A DNA stretch of 64,000 nucleotides, from positions 124,001 to 188,000 of the forward strand of contig NZ_JAMYXM010000004.1 of assembly GCF_024158145.1 (NCBI RefSeq). Direction: 5' to 3'. The position numbers and the translations under genes are program-made. Positions 1 through 8,434 of this stretch are shown here, piece after piece. Position 1 is the stretch's first letter. Each line of letters begins with the position of its first letter. The DNA is from Notoacmeibacter sp. MSK16QG-6. GTDB taxonomy: Bacteria; Pseudomonadota; Alphaproteobacteria; Rhizobiales; Rhizobiaceae. The notes beneath the pieces were generated by a model that worked only from the letters and a program-made list of their open reading frames with translations, had not been told where the DNA came from and did not search any database.

Positions 1-1011
1 ATGCACGCGGGCGACGATCCGCAACGCCTCCTTCTCATTGGGCAATAGCCTGGAAGGGTGTTCTGTTGCGAACTCCGAGAGCCACCGCGCAAACCCCGGA
101 ACCGGCGACAGGGTGACGAAGGTTTTGAGATTGGGCAGCGTTTCCTTCAGGTCGAACGCCACCTGCTTGATAAGGAAAGAGCCAAACGACACCCCGGCCA
201 GACCCCGATGGCAATTGGAAATGGAGTAAAAGACGGCGGTCTGTGCATTTTCCGGCTCGATTGCATCACGATCCTCCGACAGAACCGATTTGATCGAAGC
301 GGGAATGTCTCGCGTCAGCGCCACCTCAACAAATATCAAGGGATCGTCCGGGATAGCCGGATGGAAGAAGGCGAAGCATCGCCGGTCGGGCGGCGCCAGG
401 CGCGCCCTTAACGCATCCCAGCTATCGATGGCGTGAACCGCTTCATAGGCTATGATTTTCTCAAGAATGGCAGCCGGCGTGTTCCAGTCGATTGGCTTCA
501 AAACAAGAAAACCCCGATTGAACCACGACTGAAAGAGATGGTGGAAGTCGGCGTTTACCGGTCCGTAGACTTCCCGATTCTGCTTGACGAGTGGCAGCAG
601 CCTCTCCCGCAATTTTACAAGCGCTGCCGTGCCGCCAGGCGCAAGATTGAGTCTGCGGAAAAGTTCCTGGCGTGGGGATTCCGCGGCCGCCTGAAGGCTG
701 GCAAGGGTTTTGGCGGAAGGGGCCTCAGCATAGTCGGCCGCCGCCGCGCCAAGCACTGCCTCGTCCGGAGCGAAATCGAGCGCAAGTTTTTCGAAAAAGC
801 CGCTGAGGCTCTCATCATCGCAATTTTGCAGTCCGATCAGGATTTCCGACGCCGTAATGATACCCGAGGCTTCGCCGCGGGAGCGAAGCAGCTTGCGACA
901 GAGCGCCACGAGTTCGTCCACGGAGCATTTGAATTCCCCACGGTTCTGGCCGAACCATGGCCGCCGGTTCAGCGAGGACAGAAGATCGGAGAGTAGCGAC
1001 ATACGGCTCAT
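1..1011 (-). CDS. matA: Malonyl-CoA decarboxylase, 3' end cut by the window edge
   Basis: Converts malonyl-CoA to acetyl-CoA and CO2 in the cytoplasm, the catabolic step of malonate use. Reading down from an ATG at 1011 gives 337 codons with no stop before the window edge, so roughly the last quarter is missing by comparison with the usual 440-460 residue family length. Family blocks visible are FFHPAIPDDPLIFVEV (residues 215-230), YSISNCHRGLAGVSFGSF (about 262-279, with the presumed catalytic Ser275) and TFVTLSPVPGF (297-307). The catalytic His of the family should lie beyond the edge. The start overlaps the stop of the upstream permease gene in an ATGA, which implies translational coupling. 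Order with the TRAP genes and a GntR regulator matches the rhizobial matPQMA malonate operon. A malonyl-CoA synthetase (matB) may follow outside the window. Confidence 0.93.
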   Translation of the reverse strand, partial: MSRMSLLSDLLSSLNRRPWFGQNRGEFKCSVDELVALCRKLLRSRGEASGIITASEILIGLQNCDDESLSGFFEKLALDFAPDEAVLGAAAADYAEAPSAKTLASLQAAAESPRQELFRRLNLAPGGTAALVKLRERLLPLVKQNREVYGPVNADFHHLFQSWFNRGFLVLKPIDWNTPAAILEKIIAYEAVHAIDSWDALRARLAPPDRRCFAFFHPAIPDDPLIFVEVALTRDIPASIKSVLSEDRDAIEPENAQTAVFYSISNCHRGLAGVSFGSFLIKQVAFDLKETLPNLKTFVTLSPVPGFARWLSEFATEHPSRLLPNEKEALRIVARVH

Positions 1012-2336
1012 AATGCGGTTCCCATGACGAGATCGGGCAGGAAGAGTGCGATCTGAGGAAAGATACAGAGCGTGACGATCCCGAGTATCATGCAGACGAC
1101 ATAGGGCAGTGAGCCGCGAAGGATCGCGCCGAGCGATATATCCGGGGCAATGCCGTTGATGACGTAGAGGTTGAGGCCGACTGGCGGGGTGATGAGACCG
1201 ATCTCCATATTGATCGTCAGGATGACGGCGAACCAGTAGGGATCGAAACCGGCATTGACGATGATCGGAATCAGGATCGGCGCAGTCATCAGGATCACGC
1301 CGACGGGCGGCAGAAAGAAGCCGGCGATGAGCAGGAAGACGTTGATCACGCCCATCAGCACCCAGCGGTTTACCTCCATGTCGGCTATCGCCTGCGCGAT
1401 GGTCTGTGTGATGAACAGCGAAGACAGGGCGAAGGCAAAGAGTTCCGATGCCCCGATGATGAGCATGATCATCACGCTTTCCCTGAGCGTGTCGCGGACG
1501 ATGGACGGCATTTGCCGGAACTTCCAGCTATGGGAGAAGATGCCGTAAATGACCGCAACGAGGATCAGGCAGAACAGTGCGCCGATACCGGCCGCCTCGG
1601 ATGGCGTCGCGATGCCGCCATAGAGCGTATAAAGCACGGCGACGATAATCAGCAGGAAGGGCAGGACGCGTGGCAGTGCGGCGAAGCGCTCCCGCATCGA
1701 AAAGCTCTGTGTCAGATCGGACAGGCCGAGGCCGCGCCGCCGGCAGGCGATGATTGTCCAGACCATGAAATAGACCGTGAGCATGAAGCCCGGCAGCAGG
1801 CCGGCGAGAAACAGCCGGCCAATCGACGTTTCAGTTGCGATGCCATAGACGATCATGGTGACGGATGGCGGGATAAGAATGCCGAGCGTGCCGCCCGCCG
1901 CTATCGAACCGGATGCGATCTCCGCCGGATAGCCGCGTTTCCTCATTTCCGGAATGCCCATCTTGCCGATGGCCGCGCAGGTCGCCGGCGATGAGCCGGA
2001 GAGGGCGGCGAAGATCGAGCAGGCTCCGAGATTGGAGAGGACCAGTCCGCCGGGTACTCTATTCAGCCAGCGGTCCAGCGCTTCGTAGAGATCCTTGCCG
2101 GCCGGCGATGACGCCACGGCGGCCCCCATGAGGATGAACATGGGGATGGACACCAGGCTGAAGGACGCCATGGCGGAGAAGAATTGTTCGCCAAGTGTTT
2201 CCAGAAAGAACGGTCCATAGACCGTAAACAGCGCGCCGACGGCCACAAGGCCGAGCGCAAATGCGATGGGCGTGCCGATCGCAAGCAGCGCCAATAAGGC
2301 AGCAAGCATGACAAGTCCGGACATCATCGGGCTCAT
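1008..2336 (-). CDS. matM: TRAP transporter large permease (DctM family), probably for malonate
   Basis: 442-residue polytopic membrane protein with the DctM pattern of about 12 hydrophobic segments. Glycine/proline-rich family motifs are visible, including GSSPATCAAIGKMGIPEM near residues 113-130 and LTINMEIGLITPPVGLNLYV near residues 371-390. With the small permease it forms the sodium-coupled channel of a tripartite ATP-independent periplasmic transporter. Its start overlaps the stop of the small subunit gene (ATGA) and its own stop overlaps the decarboxylase start, so three genes are tightly coupled. Malonate as substrate is inferred from the adjacent malonyl-CoA decarboxylase; the family alone would allow other C3-C4 dicarboxylates. 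Confidence 0.93.
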   Translation of the reverse strand: MSPMMSGLVMLAALLALLAIGTPIAFALGLVAVGALFTVYGPFFLETLGEQFFSAMASFSLVSIPMFILMGAAVASSPAGKDLYEALDRWLNRVPGGLVLSNLGACSIFAALSGSSPATCAAIGKMGIPEMRKRGYPAEIASGSIAAGGTLGILIPPSVTMIVYGIATETSIGRLFLAGLLPGFMLTVYFMVWTIIACRRRGLGLSDLTQSFSMRERFAALPRVLPFLLIIVAVLYTLYGGIATPSEAAGIGALFCLILVAVIYGIFSHSWKFRQMPSIVRDTLRESVMIMLIIGASELFAFALSSLFITQTIAQAIADMEVNRWVLMGVINVFLLIAGFFLPPVGVILMTAPILIPIIVNAGFDPYWFAVILTINMEIGLITPPVGLNLYVINGIAPDISLGAILRGSLPYVVCMILGIVTLCIFPQIALFLPDLVMGTAL

Positions 2337-2878
2337 TGCGTGGCGCTCCCGGCAGTCTCGTCGAAGAGTTTCGTTTCATCGCCGGACTTCGCCGGCAGGC
2401 CTTCCGTTGCGAGCCGCAACAGCTCGGCAACATATTGAAAGGCCAGCCAAACCAGCCCAACCCACATCGGCAGGGTGGGAATCCAGAGCGGCACGCTCCA
2501 TACCGTATCGCTGCGCCAGCCCTTTCTCAGTGCTTCCTCGAAATGGTACCAGGCCGCGTAAGCCATGAGGCCAACAAATATCAGCGCAGCGAGGCCGCTC
2601 AACGCCTCCATGACCATATGCACGCGCGGCGGAGCGGCAATCTGAAGGACGTCGACATTTACATGTCCGCGGACGATCAGGACCCATGGCGCGCCGAGAA
2701 ACGTAGCGGCGACGATGGCATAAGTTGTGTATTCGGTCTGCCAGACAGTCGACTGGTTGAGCACGTAGCGGACGAAAACCATATGGCTGACAGACAACAC
2801 AGCCGAAAGCAGAAACAGGCCGGCAATGACGCCCAGAATGCGTGAGATTGCCGAGACGGTCGAAATATAGAGCCGCAT
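2333..2878 (-). CDS. matQ: TRAP transporter small permease (DctQ family)
   Basis: 181-residue membrane protein with four predicted hydrophobic segments (about residues 10-32, 48-66, 86-108 and 133-155), the normal architecture and size of DctQ subunits. It pairs with the large permease encoded immediately downstream through a 4-base ATGA overlap. A Shine-Dalgarno-like AAGGATG precedes the ATG. It is separated from the binding-protein gene by about 120 bases containing a strong inverted repeat, so the permeases may be expressed at a lower level than the binding protein. Malonate specificity is inferred from context only. Confidence 0.9.
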   Translation of the reverse strand: MRLYISTVSAISRILGVIAGLFLLSAVLSVSHMVFVRYVLNQSTVWQTEYTTYAIVAATFLGAPWVLIVRGHVNVDVLQIAAPPRVHMVMEALSGLAALIFVGLMAYAAWYHFEEALRKGWRSDTVWSVPLWIPTLPMWVGLVWLAFQYVAELLRLATEGLPAKSGDETKLFDETAGSATQ

Positions 2879-2945
2879 GGACGCATCCTTTTTCGCGGAG
2901 CAGCGGTGGATCGATCCGAAAGAAGAATCTTAAGTGGATAAAGAA

Positions 2946-2979
2946 ATCGGGACGGGCGGTGCATAAGACCCGTCCCGAT
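2946..2979 (-). terminator. Hairpin between matP and matQ (attenuating terminator or processing site)
   Basis: An 11-bp perfect inverted repeat, ATCGGGACGGG (2946-2956) with CCCGTCCCGAT (2969-2979), separated by 12 bases. In the direction of the operon it is followed by TTTCTTTA, a modest U-rich tail. It lies 18 bases after the matP stop. Partial termination or RNA stabilisation here would favour the abundant binding protein over the permeases; that role is inferred. Confidence 0.6.
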
Positions 2980-2997
2980 CGGTCTCGTATCGTTCGA

Positions 2998-3987
2998 TTA
3001 TTCGACGGCGAGGGCCTTATCGATCAGCTCCTGACCGTTCGGTACTTTCTCGGCAAAGTTCTTGTAGGATGTCTCCTTGGCAATCGCGAGCCACGCGTCG
3101 AAGTTCTCCTTGGACATCTCCACGACCTCGACGCCGGCTTCCTTATAGGCATCGATCAATTTCTGATCGAGCTGGGCAGCTTCACCGGCGAAATAGTCCT
3201 CTGCCTTCTGTCCGGCATCCATAAGAGCCTTCTGCTGCTCTTCGGTCAGATTATCGAAGGAGCGCTTGGACATCAGGATTGGCTCGTACATGAACCACAG
3301 CGCGTTCTCGCCCGGCGCCGTCAGGCATTTGGCGACCTCGAAGATGCGGTACGAAACCAGCGATCCCGATGAGGTATTCGCGCCGCTCAGGACGTTCTGC
3401 TGCATGGCGGTATAAATTTCGGAAGACGGCATGGAAGCGATAGATGCTCCCGCACCGACCAGCATTTCCTCGAAGGCGGGACCTGCTGCGCGCATGGTCT
3501 GGCCCTTCGCACTATCCGGCGCGGTGATGCACTTCTCCTGTGAGACGAAACCGCCTGCCAGCCATGCGTCCGAAATAATGATCGCCCCGTTGTCCTCGAC
3601 GATCTTCTTGATGTCGTCCATGAAAGGAGAATCGTTGAGGCGGGTCGCCCGCTCGTGGCTACCGACGAGACCGGGCATCAGCGTGGCAGAGAATTCGGGG
3701 TGGCGGCCGGACGCATAATCCAGTGGAAAAGCGGTCAGATCGATCTGGCCTTTCGTTACCGCACCCCACTGGTCTTTCGGCTTGATAAGCGAAGCGCCCG
3801 GAAAGACCTGGACGTCCATTCCGACATTGGCGGCTTTCACCTCCTTGGCGATGAGCTGAACCATCTCGTCGCGTACGTCGCCCTTTCCGCCTGGCCACTG
3901 ATGAGATGCCCGCAAGGTGACATCGGCAGCGCCGGCGGAGGCGGTCAGTGCGAGCGTGACAGCGCTCGCCAGAAACAGGTTTTTCAT
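2998..3987 (-). CDS. matP: TRAP transporter periplasmic substrate-binding protein (DctP family)
   Basis: 329-residue periplasmic solute receptor that delivers substrate to the MatQ/MatM permease. The chosen start (ATG at 3987) has an excellent upstream GGGAGGATT and gives a clean Sec signal peptide (MKNLFLASAVTLALTASAGA, cleavage about residue 20). Any longer reading runs through the promoter region and the divergent regulator, so it was rejected. The mature part has the DctP pattern, including RAAGPAFEEMLVGAGA and a region around SSEIYTAMQQNVLSGAN typical of the carboxylate-binding domain. First gene of the operon, divergent from the GntR regulator. Malonate is the likely ligand by context. 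Confidence 0.92.
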   Translation of the reverse strand: MKNLFLASAVTLALTASAGAADVTLRASHQWPGGKGDVRDEMVQLIAKEVKAANVGMDVQVFPGASLIKPKDQWGAVTKGQIDLTAFPLDYASGRHPEFSATLMPGLVGSHERATRLNDSPFMDDIKKIVEDNGAIIISDAWLAGGFVSQEKCITAPDSAKGQTMRAAGPAFEEMLVGAGASIASMPSSEIYTAMQQNVLSGANTSSGSLVSYRIFEVAKCLTAPGENALWFMYEPILMSKRSFDNLTEEQQKALMDAGQKAEDYFAGEAAQLDQKLIDAYKEAGVEVVEMSKENFDAWLAIAKETSYKNFAEKVPNGQELIDKALAVE

Positions 3988-4054
3988 ATTAATCCTCCCA
4001 TTGAGTGTTGAGGGCCTCCCAACCCGAGCGTCAGGCAACACAGTCTTGCATTCA

Positions 4055-4077
4055 ATGTCAACAGGATTGTATACAAT
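4055..4077. promoter_or_regulatory. Palindromic GntR-type operator and -35 box between matP and its regulator
   Basis: ATTGTATACAAT at 4066-4077 is a perfect 12-bp palindrome of the form typically bound by FadR-class GntR proteins. Immediately beside it, on the minus strand, TTGACA (4060-4055) is a consensus -35 hexamer pointing toward matP, though a matching -10 is poor. The palindrome ends five bases before the preferred start codon of the regulator, so one bound dimer could control both divergent genes. Confidence 0.6.
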
Positions 4078-4081
4078 TTCT

Positions 4082-4834
4082 ATGAGCACGGTTTTGAGCA
4101 GCGCCAATATCGATCCGCAGTCCGACAACCTCGACACCGAGGCGCAACCAAACGGGCGGGACGGTGGGCGCGCAAAAGCCACCGATATTCGCGAGGCGAT
4201 CGAACAGGAAATATTGACCGGACTGCGCAAGCCGGGCGCGAAACTTGATGAAAAGGGCATCGCCGATCGCTTCGCGGTCTCCCGCACGCCGGTTCGCGAG
4301 GCTTTGCAGCAATTGGCAACGGCCGGGTTGATCGAACTCATCCCGCACAGGGGCGCGTTCGTCAGAAGCGTTTCGATCCGCGAGCTGATCGAGATGTTCG
4401 AAGTGATGGCAGAACTCGAGGGCATGGCTGGCCGGTTGGCGGCGCGCCGGGTCGATGCCGACATGCTAGCGGTTCTGCAGAAGCGGATGGTGGCGTGCCG
4501 AACGGCAGCGGAATCGCAGGACCCGGACGCCTATTATCACGAGAACGAACGGTTTCACCGCGCAATCTATGAGGCATGCGGCAATGCCTTCCTTGAAGGA
4601 GAGGCGAAGCGGCTTCACCAGCGGCTGCAGGCTTTTCGCCGCCTGCAGTTGCGGGTGCCGAAGCGGATCGATCAGTCACTCGCCGAACATGAGACGATCG
4701 TGGAAGCCATCGACGCGCGCGATGAAGCGGGCTGCGAGCAGGTCCTTCGCAATCATATTCTCATCCAGGGTGAGCGTTTCGCCGATTTCGTCGCGCTCCT
4801 TGACGAGCCGGCAACCGGGACCGCCGGCTCTTAG
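4082..4834 (+). CDS. matR: GntR/FadR-class regulator of the malonate operon
   Basis: 250-residue cytoplasmic DNA-binding protein. A winged helix-turn-helix occupies about residues 33-97 (ADRFAVSRTPVREALQQL is the recognition region), followed by an FCD ligand-binding domain with the histidine-containing segments HENERFHRAIYEACGNAFL and LAEHETIVEAI that coordinate a metal in this family. It is transcribed divergently from matPQMA, the standard arrangement for a local regulator, with a perfect palindrome in between. Start choice is uncertain: an in-frame ATG at 4055 adds nine residues and would place the palindrome inside the gene; neither ATG has a good ribosome-binding site, so leaderless translation from 4082 is possible. 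Ligand (malonate or malonyl-CoA) is inferred. Confidence 0.88.
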   Translation: MSTVLSSANIDPQSDNLDTEAQPNGRDGGRAKATDIREAIEQEILTGLRKPGAKLDEKGIADRFAVSRTPVREALQQLATAGLIELIPHRGAFVRSVSIRELIEMFEVMAELEGMAGRLAARRVDADMLAVLQKRMVACRTAAESQDPDAYYHENERFHRAIYEACGNAFLEGEAKRLHQRLQAFRRLQLRVPKRIDQSLAEHETIVEAIDARDEAGCEQVLRNHILIQGERFADFVALLDEPATGTAGS

Positions 4835-4875
4835 CGACGCTTGAAAAGGCCGGCGGACCGGTCCTCCAGAGGCGA

Positions 4876-5997
4876 TCAGCCCATCTTCAGAATATCCTCC
4901 GCAGTCGTGCTCGGCCCCTCGACCGATTCGATCACCGCCGGATGGGTCAGCCTGCCGTCGGCGACATTGAGGCCGGCGCGCAGATGCGCGTTGGCGCGCA
5001 GCGCTTCCTTCCAGCCGAAATCGGCGATTGAAAGGGCGTGGGGCAGGGTGACGTTGTTGAGGGCATAGGTGCTGGTGCGCGCCACTGCGCCCGGCATGTT
5101 GGCCACGCAATAATGAACGACCCCATCGACATTATAGGTCGGGTCTTCGTGTGTCGTCGGCTTCGATGTTTCGAAACATCCGCCCTGATCGATAGCAACG
5201 TCGACCAGCACCGCGCCGCTTTTCATGGTCGACAGGTGCTCTCGCGTGACGAGCTTGGGCGCGGCAGCGCCCGGAATCAGCACCGCACCGATGACCAGAT
5301 CGGCCTGGGCGAGTTCAGCTTCGAGATTCATGCGGCTGGCAAAGCTGGTCGCGGCGCGCGATTCGAAATGGGAGGCGAGGCGCTCCAGCACATCCGGATT
5401 GCGGTCGAGAATGGTGACGCGCGCGCCAAGGCCTGTCGCCATCTGCGCGGCGTTGAAGCCGACCACGCCGCCGCCGATAATCAGCACGCGGGCGGGCAGA
5501 ACGCCCGGCACGCCGCCCAGCAGGACGCCACGGCCGCCATGCGGCGTCTCCAGCGCGGTCGCGCCAGCCTGTACCGAAAGACGGCCTGCAACTTGGCTCA
5601 TCGGCTTGAGCAGCGGCAGCCCGCCGCCAGGGCCAGTTACTGTCTCATAGGCGATGCAGACCGCGCCGGACGCCATCAGATCCTTCGCCTGTTCGGGGTC
5701 CGGGGCCAGGTGCAGATAGGTGTAGAGGATCTGGCCCTCGCGCAGCATCTTGCGCTCACCGGCCTGCGGCTCCTTGACCTTCACGATCATGTCGGCGCTG
5801 GCAAAAATCTCCTCGGCGGTGTCGGCGATGGCTGCGCCGGCGGTGCGGTAATCGTCGTCGGTCGCGCCGATGCCCATGCCGGCATTGGCCTGCACCGTGA
5901 CCCGATGGCCATGGCGCACGCATTCGGCGGCGCTCTCCGGCGTCAGGCCGACGCGGTATTCGTGGTTCTTGATTTCCTTCGGAACGCCAATGAGCAT
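4876..5997 (-). CDS. ald: Alanine dehydrogenase
   Basis: NAD-dependent oxidative deamination of L-alanine to pyruvate and ammonia, or the reverse. The protein is 373 residues from the start at 5997. This start was chosen because CGGAGG directly abuts an ATG two codons upstream (6003) but stands six bases before the ATG at 5997. With this start the catalytic residues fall at Lys75 (KVKEP) and His96 (YLHLAPD), the positions known in mycobacterial Ald. The nucleotide-binding motif IIGGGVVGFNAAQ follows in the middle. It is divergent from an Lrp-family gene, the usual partner that activates ald in response to alanine. Confidence 0.95.
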   Translation of the reverse strand: MLIGVPKEIKNHEYRVGLTPESAAECVRHGHRVTVQANAGMGIGATDDDYRTAGAAIADTAEEIFASADMIVKVKEPQAGERKMLREGQILYTYLHLAPDPEQAKDLMASGAVCIAYETVTGPGGGLPLLKPMSQVAGRLSVQAGATALETPHGGRGVLLGGVPGVLPARVLIIGGGVVGFNAAQMATGLGARVTILDRNPDVLERLASHFESRAATSFASRMNLEAELAQADLVIGAVLIPGAAAPKLVTREHLSTMKSGAVLVDVAIDQGGCFETSKPTTHEDPTYNVDGVVHYCVANMPGAVARTSTYALNNVTLPHALSIADFGWKEALRANAHLRAGLNVADGRLTHPAVIESVEGPSTTAEDILKMG

Positions 5998-6132
5998 CGC
6001 CATCCTCCGTCTGATGCGTTTTCAACTCGGCGATAGCCTACGATAACACGAAGCGAATGAATTTGCTTTTTCTGCGCGGGTCGGGTCAATTATTGAATGA
6101 TATTGTTCTGAACTGACCAATACGCAAAAATC

Positions 6133-6591
6133 ATGCAAATTGATCGAATCGACACGAAATTATTGCGCATGCTTCAGGGCGACAGCCGGCCGGGGATGCA
6201 GGAGCTTGGCGAGGCGGTCGGCCTCAGCGCATCGGCCTGCCATCGCCGCATCAAGGCCATGGAGCGGGCGGGGATCATCGACGGCTACCGCGCCATGCTC
6301 AGCGCGTCGGCGCTCGGTTTTTCGCTGATCTTTTTCGTCGAAGTGAGTCTGGCGACGCAGAGCGAGAGCGCGCTGCGGCAGTTCGAACAGGCGGTGCGCA
6401 ACGCGCCGGAAATCCTCGAATGCTTCCTGATGGCCGGCTCGGCGGACTATGTGCTGCGGATCGTCGCGCGCGATGCGGAGGATTTCGAGCGGGTGCACAG
6501 AAAGGTGCTGTCGAGCCTGCCGGGGGTGACGCGCCTGCAATCCAACATGATCATCCGCACGGTGAAGACCGATCCCGGCTTGCCGCTGTGA
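6133..6591 (+). CDS. Lrp/AsnC-family regulator, likely of alanine dehydrogenase
   Basis: 152 residues: an N-terminal AsnC-type helix-turn-helix (about residues 3-60, QELGEAVGLSASACHRRIKAMERAGII) and a C-terminal RAM domain (about 68-142) with the family pattern ECFLMAGSADYVLRIVARDAEDF. These proteins form dimers to octamers and sense amino acids. The divergent arrangement with ald across 135 bases suggests an AldR-type alanine-responsive activator. The AT-rich stretch 6078-6110 between the genes contains CAAT/ATTG half-site-like sequence, which may be the binding region but is not clear enough to call. Confidence 0.88.
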   Translation: MQIDRIDTKLLRMLQGDSRPGMQELGEAVGLSASACHRRIKAMERAGIIDGYRAMLSASALGFSLIFFVEVSLATQSESALRQFEQAVRNAPEILECFLMAGSADYVLRIVARDAEDFERVHRKVLSSLPGVTRLQSNMIIRTVKTDPGLPL

Positions 6592-6600
6592 AGCTGAAGA

Positions 6601-7638
6601 TCAATCCGTGAGGGCGGCGAGGCCGTCCTTTTCGAACCGGTCGAGCTGGTCCATCTCCGCTTCGGTCAGCGCGATGCCCTCGGTCAGCGATTGTTCGCGG
6701 GCCGCGAAACGCCGCTGCGAGGGCAGGCGCGCGCCCTGCGCACCGAAAGCCGTGAGCAGCTTCTCGGCCTCGACCAGCGGATCGCGGCCGCTGCGCGCGG
6801 CGAATGTCTGCGGATCGAAGGCGACGATCAGCGCGCCATGGCGCGGCAGAAGATTGCCGCCGCCCATGAAATCGAGCGCCTCTTTGCTCATGAATTCGCC
6901 CAGCATGGCGCCGGCCAGCAATTCGATCATGGTGGAGATGGCCGAGCCCTTATGGCTGCCGAAGGGCAGCATCGCGCCGGCGAGCGCGGCGTCGGGATCG
7001 GTGGTTGGCTGGCCGTCGCTATCGACGGCCCAGCCTTCGGGAATGGGCGTGCCAGCGCGGCGGTGCAGTTCGATCTCGCCGCGCGCGGCGACCGAGGTGG
7101 CGAAGTCGAAGACGTATGGGTTTTCGCCCGGGCGCGGCCAGCCGAAGGCGAGCGGGTTGGTGCCGAGCAGCGGCTCCTTGCCGCCGGCGGGCGCGACGAA
7201 GGCGTAGCTCGGGCATAGGGAGAGCGAGGCGAGACCCATCTCCGCCAGCGCCTCCACATCGTGCCAGAGCGCCGAGAAATGCAGGCAGTGGCGGATGGTA
7301 AGGGCGGCGAGGCCGCCCTGCCGGGCACGCTCGGCGAGCGCCGTCTTGCCCGCCTCGAAGGCCGGATTGGAGAAGCCGCCGCCGGCATCGACCTCGATCA
7401 CCGCCTTGCCGCTATCGTGGAGCTGCGGCACCGCATCGGGCGAGACCTTGCCGGCGGCAATGACACGCAGGCACCCTTCGATGCGGTAGATACCGTGCGA
7501 TTTGCAGTGGTCGCGCTCGCCGGCGACGATGGTGCGCGCCACGGCCTCGGCGCTCTCGGCCCGGACGCCGGCCTTTTCGAAGATCGCGCGGACGCGAGCC
7601 AGGAGAGCATCGACTGAGATGGTATGGTCCGCCGTCAT
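6601..7638 (-). CDS. Ldh2/MDH2-family NAD(P)-dependent oxidoreductase (possible piperideine/pyrroline-2-carboxylate reductase)
   Basis: 345-residue enzyme of the malate/L-lactate dehydrogenase 2 family, which uses a non-Rossmann NAD(P) fold. Family signatures seen are GERDHCKSHGIYRI near the N-terminus (with the conserved catalytic His of the DxxSHG-type motif at HCKSHG), LLGTNPLAFGWPRP in the middle and PFGSHKGSAISTMIELLAGAM near residues 231-251. Members include malate, lactate and ureidoglycolate dehydrogenases and the DpkA delta1-piperideine-2-carboxylate/pyrroline-2-carboxylate reductases. The sequence looks closest to the DpkA type, but this is a judgement from memory. It converges on the Lrp gene with a 9-base gap; an amino-acid role would suit the neighbours. 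Confidence 0.82.
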   Translation of the reverse strand: MTADHTISVDALLARVRAIFEKAGVRAESAEAVARTIVAGERDHCKSHGIYRIEGCLRVIAAGKVSPDAVPQLHDSGKAVIEVDAGGGFSNPAFEAGKTALAERARQGGLAALTIRHCLHFSALWHDVEALAEMGLASLSLCPSYAFVAPAGGKEPLLGTNPLAFGWPRPGENPYVFDFATSVAARGEIELHRRAGTPIPEGWAVDSDGQPTTDPDAALAGAMLPFGSHKGSAISTMIELLAGAMLGEFMSKEALDFMGGGNLLPRHGALIVAFDPQTFAARSGRDPLVEAEKLLTAFGAQGARLPSQRRFAAREQSLTEGIALTEAEMDQLDRFEKDGLAALTD

Positions 7639-7750
7639 GAAGGCTCCCTGGCTGGATGCAGGCGGATCACCTTCGGGCGGGATGAACCCAGCGCAAAGGT
7701 CGGTCGCCTCAGCGGCGAATATAGCTGGAACTTCAGGTTGGGAAAACGGA

Positions 7751-7825
7751 TGGTGGGCGTGACAGGGATTGAACCTGTGACCCCTTCGATGTCAACGAAG
7801 TGCTCTCCCGCTGAGCTACACGCCC
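7751..7825 (-). tRNA. tRNA-Val (anticodon GAC)
   Basis: Reading the minus strand gives a full cloverleaf: acceptor GGGCGTG paired with CACGCCC, D-arm around AGCTCAGCGGGAGAGC, anticodon stem CTTCG/CGAAG with loop TTGACAT (anticodon GAC, valine), T-arm GTCACAGGTTCAATCCCTGTCAC overlapping the acceptor, discriminator A, and an encoded 3' CCA at 7753-7751. It lies downstream of cpdR on the same strand. No duplicated 3' end indicating an integrated element was seen. Confidence 0.96.
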
Positions 7826-7914
7826 ATCCGTGAGGGCGGCATTAATCATGCTCGCCCGGAATCGTCAATGGCTAATCGCGCCGCGCTTGTATGTCGTGGA
7901 TCGCCGGGCGGAAA

Positions 7915-8277
7915 TTATGCCGCCTGAAGCATTTTCTCCACCTCGTCGACGAGGTCTCGCAGATGGAATGGCTTGGACAGGACCTTGGCATTCTGCGGGG
8001 CGTTCGAATCGGGATTGAGCGCAACGGCGGCGAAACCGGTAATGAACATCACCTTCAGATCCGGATCGATCTCTGTCGCCTTGCGAGCCAGTTCGATGCC
8101 GTCCATCTCCGGCATGACGATGTCGGTCAGCAGCAGGTTGAAGGGCTCTTCGCGCAGCGTGTCATAGGCGCTGGCGCCATTGTCGAAATCAACCACCGCG
8201 TAACCGGCGCGCTCAAGCGCGCGGACGAGGAAGCGGCGCATATCGTTATCGTCTTCGGCGAGGAGGATTCGCTTCAT
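7915..8277 (-). CDS. cpdR: CpdR-type single-domain response regulator
   Basis: 120-residue protein consisting only of a receiver domain: acidic pocket AEDDND (7-12), phospho-acceptor Asp52 in TDIVMPEMDG, conserved Thr in FITGFAAV and Lys in LSKPFHLRDLV. No output domain follows. In alphaproteobacteria CpdR is an adaptor whose unphosphorylated form docks on ClpXP to prime regulated proteolysis of cell-cycle proteins, while phosphorylation by the CckA-ChpT relay switches it off. The sequence and its position beside the N-formylglutamate amidohydrolase and hisN-like genes suit CpdR1 of Rhizobiales. An alternative generic receiver protein is less likely. Confidence 0.88.
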   Translation of the reverse strand: MKRILLAEDDNDMRRFLVRALERAGYAVVDFDNGASAYDTLREEPFNLLLTDIVMPEMDGIELARKATEIDPDLKVMFITGFAAVALNPDSNAPQNAKVLSKPFHLRDLVDEVEKMLQAA

Positions 8278-8434
8278 CGCGTGTTCCAGAGCTGTGGCGG
8301 GCGCGAATGCCCGACGAGGGTTTTGTCTTCGTTAACCATATGGGAGGAGCCGGGTAAAGAAGAGGTAAACGGCATGGCTGGACGGGGCCTTTCGTCCATG
8401 ACATTGTGCGCGATCTGTTGAAGACAATGGGCTT

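Noticed and set aside
433-996. Plus-strand ORF of 187 codons at the left edge
   Set aside because: The minus strand reads as malonyl-CoA decarboxylase with several family motifs, so the plus-strand frame is its shadow.
6078-6110. Lrp binding site in the ald-lrp intergenic region
   Set aside because: Only CAAT...ATTG ends are symmetrical over about 19 bases; too weak to call without comparison to other sites.
7751-7825. tRNA-Val as an attachment site of an integrated element
   Set aside because: No integrase, no direct repeat of the tRNA 3' end and no change of gene character on either side.
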